In this document: positions 25,084-32,944 of the stretch, piece after piece
Position numbering within the stretch: position 1 is the stretch's first letter
Layout of the letters: each line of letters begins with the position of its first letter
NCBI GenBank assembly: GCA_014192065.1
Contig: BJHH01000002.1
Location: forward strand, 434,001-498,000
From: Gemmatimonadota bacterium
Lineage (GTDB): Bacteria > Gemmatimonadota > Gemmatimonadetes > Gemmatimonadales > Gemmatimonadaceae
Length of the DNA: 64,000 nucleotides
Direction: 5' to 3'
The notes under the pieces: model-generated
Databases searched by the model: none
The model's input: the letters and a program-made list of their open reading frames with translations, nothing else
What the model was told of the DNA's origin: nothing
Translations under genes and position numbers: made by a program

Positions 25084-26751
25084 GTGCATAACACACCCAT
25101 CCTGTTTCGTTCGCATGTCCGTCGCGCCATTACGCTGTGCGCCCTGATTGCCGTTGCCGCCTGCGCCGGAGCCACCGCGTCAGGGTCCGGTGGCGGCTCC
25201 TCATCGCCTGGGGGTGCCGCGCCGATCGTTGGCCCACCGCGCGGTACCGTGGTCGTGGTCGGCGGCGGCGGCATGGGGCCGGAGATCTACAAGGCATTCA
25301 TCGACGCGGCTGGCGGCCCCAATGCACTCATCGTCGACGTTCCGACTGCCGGTGGCGACACCATCTACCCAGCCGACTGGCGTGGCGCCAACGGCTTCAA
25401 GGCCGCCGGCGCGAAGAATGTGGTCGTGTTGCACTCGAATCCGGATCGCAAGGATCTCGCCAACTCCGACAGCTTCACGACGATCCTGAAGCGCGCTGGT
25501 GGCATCTGGTTTGAAGGCGGTCGACAGTTCCATCTCGTCGACTCGTACGGCGGGACAAAAACCGAGACGGAATTCATGAACGTCCTCGCCCGCGGTGGCG
25601 TGGTCGGTGGCTCGTCCGCCGGCGCATCGATCCTCGGCAGCTTCATGGTCCGTGGTGCACCGTCCAGCAACAACATGATCATGGAGTATCCGGGCTACAC
25701 ACGCGGCTTTGGATATCTCCGCAACACCGGTGTCGACCAGCACGTCGTCGCCCGAGAGCGGCTCGCCGATATCGCCGACTCGCTCATACCACGTCACCCC
25801 GAGATGCTCTTCATTTCAGAGGACGAAGGCACAGCGTGGGTCGTGAAGGGCGATGTCGGCGAAATCGTCGGTCGCAACAAGGCATTCGTCTACAACGGCA
25901 AGGATGCCAACGATCCCGGCAAGCCATTCACGACACTTTTTCCTGGCGACAAGTACCACTTAGGCGCGCGCAAGATCATCTCTCGCGCCCTCGATGAGTC
26001 GCCGCTGACGCACGCCTTCATCGACTCGGTTTTCGCGTCGATTGGCGGCGGCAAAGCCACCGTGCACATCGCGCAGGAGGGGCGTGTGCTAATCGCGAAA
26101 GGCTACGGCGTCGAGACGCAGCGGAAGTACACGCCCGTCACAGCCATCCCAAACTTCCCCATCGGCGCCATCGGCGACGGCTTTCTCGCCGCCGCGACGC
26201 TTGCGGTGGTGCGCGACGGCAAACTCAAGCTCGACGAACCGCTGTCATCCGGCGGTGGCACCACCATTCGCGAATACCTCACTGGCGCGAGCGCCGCTCC
26301 CGAGGGATCGAAGAAGGTTGCCCGGCTGCTCATCGAGCGCTCCGGTGGCAAACTTGCCGACCTGATGCAGCGTCGCGTCTTCTCGTCCATTGGTGGCCAG
26401 CGTACGCGTGCCGATGAAGACGGGGCGATCCTGTCGAACGTGGACGATCTCTACCGCTGGGAACTGGGACTCACGGCAAACACCGCCCTCACGATCTCCG
26501 GTCCCGACTCGATGTTCGCACCAAGTGGCGGCACGGGAAATGGCAACGGACTCGGCTGGCGTTCCGACGTCTATCGCGGAATCGCGCGGCACTCGGCCTT
26601 CGTTGCGCCAGATGGCAAACAGGGCGCATTCATCCGCGTTCCAGGACGCCGCGCCTCAATCATCATCCTCACCGACCGCACGGACTTTGACGCGCGCACG
26701 GCCGCCAGCCGCATCACCGACCGGCTGCTCTTCAACGCCAGTTCCCGGTGA
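25084..26751 (+). CDS. Lipoprotein fusion: cyanophycinase-like (peptidase S51) domain plus degenerate beta-lactamase-like domain
   Basis: 555 residues from a GTG at 25084 with GAGG eight bases before it. A lipobox (IAVAACAG) predicts a lipoprotein. Residues 55-320 match cyanophycinase/S51: VVVVGGGGMGPEIYKAFIDA, GGIWFEGGRQFHLVD and the nucleophile motif GGSSAGAS with Ser178. Residues 330-555 follow the serine beta-lactamase/penicillin-binding fold (VRDGKLKLDEPLSSGG, NVDDLYRWELGL, GRRASIIILTDR). The SxxK motif, expected at FPIGSxxK, reads FPIGAIGD, so both Ser and Lys are replaced (Ala362, Asp365). The N-terminal half should be an active Ser-dependent peptidase for aspartyl-type linkages; the C-terminal half looks non-catalytic. 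The amidase gene follows after 37 bases. Confidence 0.85.
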   Translation: MHNTPILFRSHVRRAITLCALIAVAACAGATASGSGGGSSSPGGAAPIVGPPRGTVVVVGGGGMGPEIYKAFIDAAGGPNALIVDVPTAGGDTIYPADWRGANGFKAAGAKNVVVLHSNPDRKDLANSDSFTTILKRAGGIWFEGGRQFHLVDSYGGTKTETEFMNVLARGGVVGGSSAGASILGSFMVRGAPSSNNMIMEYPGYTRGFGYLRNTGVDQHVVARERLADIADSLIPRHPEMLFISEDEGTAWVVKGDVGEIVGRNKAFVYNGKDANDPGKPFTTLFPGDKYHLGARKIISRALDESPLTHAFIDSVFASIGGGKATVHIAQEGRVLIAKGYGVETQRKYTPVTAIPNFPIGAIGDGFLAAATLAVVRDGKLKLDEPLSSGGGTTIREYLTGASAAPEGSKKVARLLIERSGGKLADLMQRRVFSSIGGQRTRADEDGAILSNVDDLYRWELGLTANTALTISGPDSMFAPSGGTGNGNGLGWRSDVYRGIARHSAFVAPDGKQGAFIRVPGRRASIIILTDRTDFDARTAASRITDRLLFNASSR

Positions 26752-26788
26752 GATAGCCTCGCTTGATGCTGTCGCCTACTCGCCGCGC

Positions 26789-28489
26789 ATGACGTACGAC
26801 CTGCGTTCCCTGTCGCTCCCTCGGCTCGGAAGCCGCGCGCTGGCGTTCCTCGTCACGCTACTCGAAAACCGATTCGTCGGCCCAACGCTGATCGAGAAAC
26901 TCAAGCGGGACGCAGGCATCACGCGTCTCCGCACGCTCGACATTGCGGAACCGCCGACCTATTTCCCGACCCACAGTTCCGAAGATCCGGGCATTCCAGC
27001 GCTTGCCCAGGTCGACCCAGACGACAGCCCCTACAGCGACCAACCGTCGGCACCTCCGCCCCCTCGGGGATTTCAGTTTCCTGGCGCCGAGCAGTACATC
27101 GCCGCGTTCCGGTCAGGCCGAATTACTCCGCGTGATATCGCCCAGAACTTCGTCACGCAGTGGCAGGCCAGTGATGCGCACGATCGGCCGCTCCGAGCCT
27201 TCATCGCCGTGCGTGCGGATGACCTCGCTGCTCAGGCCGATGCGAGCACGGCGCGTTGGAAGGCTGGCAAGCCGCTCGGACCCTGGGATGGCGTTCCGAT
27301 CGCCGTGAAGGACGAACTGCACGCGATCGGATACCCGCTGACCGTCGGGACCCGCCTACTCGGTGGTGCACCGTCGACCATGGATGCCACGGTGGTCGCG
27401 CGGATGCGGGCCGCGGGCGCGCTCATCGTCGGCAAGGCGAATATGCATGAGATCGGCATCAACATCACCGGACTCAATCCGCATTACGGCACCACACGCA
27501 ACCCGTACGACGACGCGTACCACACCGGCGGATCGTCAAGCGGCCCTGCCACCGCGGTAGCGAGTGGGCTTGTACCGGTCGCCATCGGCGCAGACGGCGG
27601 TGGCTCGATCCGCATTCCCGCCGCGTTTTGCGGCCTCGTGGGCATCAAGCCAACCTTCGGCCGCGTGAGCGAACATGGCGCGGCCCCGCTGGTCTGGAGT
27701 GTCGCACACCTCGGGCCCATCGCGGGAACCGTTCGCGACTGCGCGGCCGCGTACGCCCTGATGGCTGGCGAAGACCCGCTCGACCCAACCTCGCGCGCGC
27801 ATCCATCTGTTGCCCTCGATGTCGCGGTGCCGGGCTCGCTGCGCGGTATCAGGATGGGCGTGTACTGGCCCTGGTTTCGGCACGCCAGCAAGGACGTCGT
27901 GGAACGATGTGAGGCGATGGTTCGTGAATTCTCCAGACTTGGCGCCACGCTCATCGAAGTCGACATTCCCGAACTCGATCTCGAACGCGTCGCCCACGTG
28001 GCCGCGATTACCGGCGAAATAGCGGCCGCCATGGCGCTGCATCATCCGGCGAGGCGAACGGAGTTTTCGCTCGACACGCGCACCAACCTGGCGATTGCGC
28101 GCTCGTTCTCCGCCGCGGAACTCGTCACCGCAGCGCGCGTTCGCACACGAGCGATGACGCACTGGAAGGCCGCGTTCCGCGACGTACACATCATCATCAC
28201 GCCGGCCACAGGACAGGTCGCACCGCGTATCAATCCCGCCGCGCTCGTCCGCGGCGAGTCCGATCTCTCGATGACCACGGAGGTGATGCGGTTTGCGTTT
28301 CCGCCGAATCTCACCGGCCATCCGGCGATCAGTTTCCCAGCAGGATATGATGCCAGCGGCCTGCCGATCGGACTTCAGGTCATCGGTCGGCCATGGAGTG
28401 AACGGCTGCTCTTCCGAGTGGCGGCCATGGCAGAACAACTCGTCGATCGGCGCAAGCCGAAGCGCTGGTATCCACTACTCGACGCATAA
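26789..28489 (+). CDS. Amidase signature family enzyme
   Basis: 566 residues from the ATG at 26789; the frame extends upstream into the previous gene but without coding character. The amidase-signature Ser-cisSer-Lys triad is visible: GVPIAVKDELHAIG (Lys), HTGGSSSGPATAVASG (cis-Ser) and ADGGGSIRIPAAFCGLVGIK (nucleophile Ser). An N-terminal extension of about 110 residues precedes the catalytic fold, as in fatty-acid-amide-hydrolase-like members. There is no signal peptide. It would hydrolyse an amide to acid and ammonia; the substrate is unknown. Co-transcription with the S51 fusion is likely, and a terminator follows at 28514. Confidence 0.9.
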   Translation: MTYDLRSLSLPRLGSRALAFLVTLLENRFVGPTLIEKLKRDAGITRLRTLDIAEPPTYFPTHSSEDPGIPALAQVDPDDSPYSDQPSAPPPPRGFQFPGAEQYIAAFRSGRITPRDIAQNFVTQWQASDAHDRPLRAFIAVRADDLAAQADASTARWKAGKPLGPWDGVPIAVKDELHAIGYPLTVGTRLLGGAPSTMDATVVARMRAAGALIVGKANMHEIGINITGLNPHYGTTRNPYDDAYHTGGSSSGPATAVASGLVPVAIGADGGGSIRIPAAFCGLVGIKPTFGRVSEHGAAPLVWSVAHLGPIAGTVRDCAAAYALMAGEDPLDPTSRAHPSVALDVAVPGSLRGIRMGVYWPWFRHASKDVVERCEAMVREFSRLGATLIEVDIPELDLERVAHVAAITGEIAAAMALHHPARRTEFSLDTRTNLAIARSFSAAELVTAARVRTRAMTHWKAAFRDVHIIITPATGQVAPRINPAALVRGESDLSMTTEVMRFAFPPNLTGHPAISFPAGYDASGLPIGLQVIGRPWSERLLFRVAAMAEQLVDRRKPKRWYPLLDA

Positions 28490-28513
28490 AGAGACCATGC
28501 GATTGGCAGAGAC

Positions 28514-28552
28514 AAAAGGGCCGGGCTCCTCTTGCGAGTGCCCGGCCCTTTT
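28514..28552. terminator. Bidirectional Rho-independent terminator
   Basis: AAAAGGGCCGGGC (28514-28526) pairs perfectly with GCCCGGCCCTTTT (28540-28552) around a 13-base loop. The A-run and T-run make it a terminator in both directions: for the amidase operon on the plus strand and for anything read from the tRNA side on the minus strand. Confidence 0.9.
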
Positions 28553-28676
28553 CACTCCTGTCGCCTCAGCGCGCCCGGACGCGTACCGAGTCGACAACAG
28601 TAGAGTACATCGACACCGGTGAATCACGCAATACGGTAACGCGATTCAATGACACGAGTCCGGTACGCGGAATTGA

Positions 28677-28709
28677 CGAGCGGCGAGCAGCTTCGTTGCT
28701 CGCCGCTCG
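28677..28709. terminator. GC-rich hairpin downstream of tRNA-Cys
   Basis: Perfect 13-base arms CGAGCGGCGAGCA (28677-28689) and TGCTCGCCGCTCG (28697-28709) with a 7-base loop. It lies 37 bases past the tRNA 3' end in the direction of its transcription. The T-run is poor, so it may be a processing or stability structure rather than a true terminator. Confidence 0.6.
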
Positions 28710-28745
28710 CGCCACCGCGTCGTTCCTGTCGCAGAAATCATCACG

Positions 28746-28817
28746 AGGCACCGGTCGGAATCGAACCGACGAATGAGAGATTTGCAGTCTCCTGCCTTAC
28801 CACTTGGCTACGGTGCC
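28746..28817 (-). tRNA. tRNA-Cys (GCA)
   Basis: Read on the minus strand from 28817, the acceptor GGCACCG pairs with CGGTGCC near the 3' end, with discriminator U at 28746. The anticodon loop CTGCAAA carries GCA (Cys), and the T-arm has GGTTCGATTCC. The 72-base gene does not encode the 3' CCA, which must be added by a nucleotidyltransferase. Confidence 0.95.
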
Positions 28818-28941
28818 GCTGGTCGTTCTGGTGCTCCTGTGCCGAGAGAGGAAGCTAGCCCGCGCCGCCACCCCACTCAAGGCACGGTGACTCGCGGCTG
28901 ACTCGCACGGGGCGCGGCTCCACGCTGTACATTCTCGCCCC

Positions 28942-30342
28942 ATGCCGTTGATCGTGCGCTGGTCCCTCGTCGCCGCTTCCGCGCTCGGCGTCCTCGCCGT
29001 TCCGGTGCCGCAAGGCATCACGCCGGAATCGTGGCATCTCTTTGCCATCTTCATCGCCACGATCATTGGTTCCATCGTACGGCCGGTCCCGGCCGGCGCC
29101 GTGGTGTTCCTCGGTGTTGCCGCCCTCGCCATCACGAAAACCATGCCGACGCGCGAAGCGCTCGCCGGCTACGCCGACCCGTTGGTCTGGCTCGTGCTGT
29201 GCGCCTTTTTCATGTCGCGTGGCGTGTTGCACACGGGACTGGGCCGGCGCATCGCGTACCTCTTCATTCGGGCCATCGGGAAGAGTTCGCTCGGTCTGTC
29301 GTATGCGCTCACGTCAACTGACACCCTGCTCGCGGGATTCCTGCCGAGCAACAGCGCACGCTGCGGTGGCGTGATCTTCCCCATCGCGCGCAGCCTGGCT
29401 GAGGCATACGATTCGAAACCAGGAACCACTGCACGCCGCCTCGGGGCGTTCCTGCTCGTCACGATATACCAGAGCGACGTGATCGCCTGCGCGATGTTCC
29501 TGACGGGCCAGGCGTCAAATGTGATTGTCGCCAAGCTGGCAATGCAATCGGCGAACATCGACCTGAACTACTCAACCTGGCTCCTCGGGTCATCGGTGCC
29601 GGGCATCCTGTCCCTCGCATTCATTCCCTGGCTGATCTTCAAGCTCTACCCGCCGACCGTCACGCATACCCCCGACGCCACGCGCCTCGCCACGAAAGAA
29701 CTGGAACGCATCGGGCCGATGAAGCGCAACGAGCGCATGATGCTCTGTGTTTTTGCGCTCGTGGCTGGCCTCTGGATGACCGGACCGCTGCACCAGATCG
29801 AGTACGCGGTGGTCGCATTGCTTGGCGTCTGCCTGCTCTTCCTCACCGGCGTGCTCAGTTGGGATGACATCATCAGCGAGCGCGGCGCCTGGGATGTGTT
29901 TCTCTGGTACGGCGGTGTCGTGCGAATGGCCGAGGCTGTCGGCAAGTCCGGCCTGACCGAAAAATTCGCCCAGTCATCAGCCGGCATGACCTCTGGGCTC
30001 GCCTGGGGCGCAGCGCTCGCGATCCTGCTGCTCATCTACTTCTATGCGCATTACGGATTCGCGAGCATCACGGCCCACGTGACGGCCATGTTCGTTCCCT
30101 TCGTCGCGGTGCTCATCGCCGCTGGCACGCCACCATTTCTCGCCGTCGTGATGCTGGCGTATTTCTCGAACCTGTCTGCATCGCTGACGCATTACGGCAC
30201 GACCACCGCGCCCATCTACTTCGGTGCCAACTACATCACACAGCGTGACTGGTGGCGACTGGGACTCTACGTCTCCTTCGCGACAATCACCATCTGGTCG
30301 GTCGTTGGAATGGCCTGGTGGAAGTTCTTGGGATGGTGGTAG
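28942..30342 (+). CDS. DASS family transporter (2-oxoglutarate/malate translocator-like)
   Basis: 466 residues with about a dozen hydrophobic segments. The two conserved hairpin-tip motifs of the DASS family are present: FLPSNSARCGGVIFPIARSL near residue 130 (usually SNT; here SNS) and YFSNLSASLTHYGTTTAPI near residue 410. The second motif and the overall pattern are closest to the plant DiT1/bacterial 2-oxoglutarate/malate translocator branch rather than sodium-citrate carriers. The role is import or exchange of dicarboxylates. It lies just upstream of glutamine synthetase III, a pairing that links 2-oxoglutarate supply and nitrogen assimilation (inference). Confidence 0.9.
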   Translation: MPLIVRWSLVAASALGVLAVPVPQGITPESWHLFAIFIATIIGSIVRPVPAGAVVFLGVAALAITKTMPTREALAGYADPLVWLVLCAFFMSRGVLHTGLGRRIAYLFIRAIGKSSLGLSYALTSTDTLLAGFLPSNSARCGGVIFPIARSLAEAYDSKPGTTARRLGAFLLVTIYQSDVIACAMFLTGQASNVIVAKLAMQSANIDLNYSTWLLGSSVPGILSLAFIPWLIFKLYPPTVTHTPDATRLATKELERIGPMKRNERMMLCVFALVAGLWMTGPLHQIEYAVVALLGVCLLFLTGVLSWDDIISERGAWDVFLWYGGVVRMAEAVGKSGLTEKFAQSSAGMTSGLAWGAALAILLLIYFYAHYGFASITAHVTAMFVPFVAVLIAAGTPPFLAVVMLAYFSNLSASLTHYGTTTAPIYFGANYITQRDWWRLGLYVSFATITIWSVVGMAWWKFLGWW

Positions 30343-30488
30343 GATCTGACATGTAACACCAAGCACGGCAACTGGTTACGGCATTCGGCGCAGGAATCAA
30401 GTCGAATGACACGGCGTAGAGTGTCACAATTGTGCCGCAGTCCGTGCGATTAACGCCTAAATACGTTGATAACTTTCACATAATTTGC

Positions 30489-30517
30489 TTGAATTGTGTG
30501 TTTTGTATCGCTAAAAT
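30489..30517 (+). promoter_or_regulatory. Candidate sigma-70 promoter of the GSIII gene
   Basis: TTGAAT (30489-30494), a 17-base spacer and TAAAAT (30512-30517) lie in an AT-rich block (30440-30570) that stands out from the GC-rich surroundings. A start of transcription near 30524 would give a leader of about 48 bases. No strong Shine-Dalgarno sequence is seen next to the ATG at 30572. Confidence 0.55.
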
Positions 30518-30571
30518 TGTAAAATATGCACGAATTGAAGGACACACGCCCACGCCTCCATTCATAATAAC

Positions 30572-32791
30572 ATGACCGAATCTGCATCAGCCCGCGCCAC
30601 TGCACTTCGAGCCATCAGCGCACGGTTTCTTGCTGACCCGCGCGCCGCTTCCGCCGATCTGCCATCGCCGACATCCGCCTACTTCGGCATCAATACGTTC
30701 GGTGCCAAGCAGATGCGCGCCAAACTGCCCGCCGAGGTGTATGTGAAACTCCTCGCCTCGGTGCGCCTCGGGAAAAAACTGGACATCGACATCGCGCCAA
30801 CGGTCGCTCAGGTCATCAAGGAGTGGGCCGTCTCGCGCGACGTCACGCACTTCTGTCACTGGTTTCAGCCGCAGACGGGCCTGACCGCGGAGAAGCACGA
30901 TGCGTTCCTCGCCTTCGACGAGAACAATCTTCCCATCGAGAAGTTCTCTGGCGATCAGCTCATTCAGAGCGAGCCGGATGCGTCGTCGTTCCCTTCGGGC
31001 GGGCTTCGCGCCACCTGGGAAGCCCGCGGCTACACCGCCTGGAACCCGGCGTCGCCGGTGTTCATCATGGAGTCGGGAAGCACAAAGACGCTCTGCATTC
31101 CGTCGGCGTTCATCGGCTACCACGGTGAGGCACTCGACGAACTCACCCCGTTGCTTCGCTCGAGCGAAGTCTTGTCTTCTCGCTCCATCGAGCTACTCGA
31201 CTTGCTCAGCGACAAGGGTGCCCTGCGCGTGTACACCACGCTGGGCGCCGAACAGGAATACTTCCTCATCGATCGCGGCCACTTCGCACTCCGCCCCGAC
31301 CTCGTCATGGGCGGGCGCACGCTGCTCGGCGCTCCGCCGCCGCGAGGCCAGCAGCTCGAAGACCATTACTTCGGCGGTATCCCGGAACGCATTCAGGCGT
31401 GCATCGCCGAAGTCGAGCACGAGCTCTACAAGCTTGGCGTACCCATCATGACGCGCCACAACGAAGTCGCCCCCTGCCAGTTCGAGATGGCACCGCTCTT
31501 CGAGGAGACCGATCTCGCGGTCGATCACAACCAGCTCGTGATGACCATACTCAAAAAGGTCGCGCTGCGTCACGGCCTCCAGACGCTACTGCACGAAAAG
31601 CCCTTCGCTGGCATCAACGGCTCTGGCAAGCACTGCAACTGGGCGCTGGCTATCGCATCCGACAACGATCTCAATGGCGTGAACCTCCTCAAGCCGGGCA
31701 AAACACCGCACCAGAACATCCGCTTCCTGCTGTTCCTTGCCGCCGTCCTCAAGGCGGTGCACAAGCACGCGGGCCTCATCCGCGCGGGTATTGCCACCAG
31801 CGGTAACGAGCATCGGCTCGGCGCCAACGAGGCGCCGCCGGCCATCATTTCGGTGTTTATGGGTGACATGCTCACCCGTGTGATTGACGACATCGCCGCC
31901 GGAAAGACCGGGAAGCAGGGAGCGGCCGAGGCAATGATCAAGCTCGGCGTCGCCAAGCTGCCCGAGGTCGCGAAGGACAACACCGACCGCAACCGCACGT
32001 CGCCGTTTGCGTTCACCGGCGTCAAGTTCGAGTTCCGCGCCGTCGGCTCGTCGCAGTCCATCGCCTTCCCCGTGATGCTGCTCAACGCCACGGTCGCAGA
32101 GGCGATCGGTGAACTCACCGCACAGCTCCGGTTAGAAATGAAGAAGACCAAAAACCGCGACGACGCGGTGCTCAAGGTCGTCAGCGCGGCCTTCCGCGAC
32201 ACCAAGGCCGTCCGGTTCGAAGGCAACAACTACTCCGACGCGTGGGTGGTTGAGGCGAAAAAGCGCGGCCTGCTCAATCTCCGCCGTTCACCGGAAGCGT
32301 TGGCCCAAATCGTCACGCCGCAGGCGCGCAAGCTCTTCACGTCGCTTGGTATTCTCTCGAACGAGGAAGTCGAGTCGCGGTACCACATCCGCCTTGAGCG
32401 TTATGTGAAGGACATGCTCATCGAAATGCACACCATGGCTGAGATGGCCGACACAATGGTCGCGCCGGCGGCGCACAGCTACTACGCCATGCTCGTCAAC
32501 GCGGCGGCGGCAGCCAAGGCGGCCGGCGTGAAGGTCGTACCGCAGGTCGCCGCGGCGAATGCAATCGGCAAGCTGTTGACGGATCTGCAGGCGGCTTCAG
32601 CTGCGCTGCACGCGGCGATCGACAAGGCCGAGGGTATGCACGACGCCATGGCCAAGCAGGCGCAATTCCTGACCTCCACCGGCGCCGACACGATGACCGA
32701 CGTTCGCACAGCGTCCGATTCGCTCGAATTGAAGATCGACGACGCCCTCTGGCCGCTGCCACGCTACCGGGAGATGGTGTTTCCGGTATAA
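30572..32791 (+). CDS. glnN: Glutamine synthetase type III
   Basis: 739 residues, the usual length of GSIII (GlnN) and far longer than GSI. Family marks include FGINTFGAKQMRAKLP, THFCHWFQPQTGLTAEKHDA, PSGGLRATWEARGYTAWNP, TLGAEQEYFLIDR (metal-binding Glu), MTRHNEVAPCQFEMAP, AGINGSGKHCNWAL and IRAGIATSGNEHRLGANEAPP. It makes glutamine from glutamate, ammonia and ATP in the cytoplasm as a dodecamer. It has its own promoter region and terminator, and converges on a GSI gene, so the organism has two isozymes side by side. Confidence 0.97.
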   Translation: MTESASARATALRAISARFLADPRAASADLPSPTSAYFGINTFGAKQMRAKLPAEVYVKLLASVRLGKKLDIDIAPTVAQVIKEWAVSRDVTHFCHWFQPQTGLTAEKHDAFLAFDENNLPIEKFSGDQLIQSEPDASSFPSGGLRATWEARGYTAWNPASPVFIMESGSTKTLCIPSAFIGYHGEALDELTPLLRSSEVLSSRSIELLDLLSDKGALRVYTTLGAEQEYFLIDRGHFALRPDLVMGGRTLLGAPPPRGQQLEDHYFGGIPERIQACIAEVEHELYKLGVPIMTRHNEVAPCQFEMAPLFEETDLAVDHNQLVMTILKKVALRHGLQTLLHEKPFAGINGSGKHCNWALAIASDNDLNGVNLLKPGKTPHQNIRFLLFLAAVLKAVHKHAGLIRAGIATSGNEHRLGANEAPPAIISVFMGDMLTRVIDDIAAGKTGKQGAAEAMIKLGVAKLPEVAKDNTDRNRTSPFAFTGVKFEFRAVGSSQSIAFPVMLLNATVAEAIGELTAQLRLEMKKTKNRDDAVLKVVSAAFRDTKAVRFEGNNYSDAWVVEAKKRGLLNLRRSPEALAQIVTPQARKLFTSLGILSNEEVESRYHIRLERYVKDMLIEMHTMAEMADTMVAPAAHSYYAMLVNAAAAAKAAGVKVVPQVAAANAIGKLLTDLQAASAALHAAIDKAEGMHDAMAKQAQFLTSTGADTMTDVRTASDSLELKIDDALWPLPRYREMVFPV

Positions 32792-32810
32792 TCGCGAGTT
32801 TGTAAAGTTG

Positions 32811-32848
32811 AAAACGCCGGGTCCGCAGCGCAGCGGGCCCGGCGTTTT
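32811..32848. terminator. Bidirectional terminator between the two glutamine synthetase genes
   Basis: Arms AAAACGCCGGGTCCGC (32811-32826) and GCGGGCCCGGCGTTTT (32833-32848) pair with a single G-T position around a 6-base loop. The flanking A- and T-runs make it functional in both directions, between glnN (ends 32791) and glnA (ends 32945 on the other strand). Confidence 0.9.
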
Positions 32849-32944
32849 CGTCAGTTCCGTCGAACGCCTTACCGGCGTTCCACTATGCAGGTCCACCAGG
32901 ATCACCGTATTCGTCAGCTTGTTGCCGGCAATCAGAATCCCCTC

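Noticed and set aside
26390-26788. Upstream extension of the amidase frame
   Set aside because: It overlaps the end of the S51 fusion gene and lacks conserved sequence; the ATG at 26789 gives the natural N-terminus.
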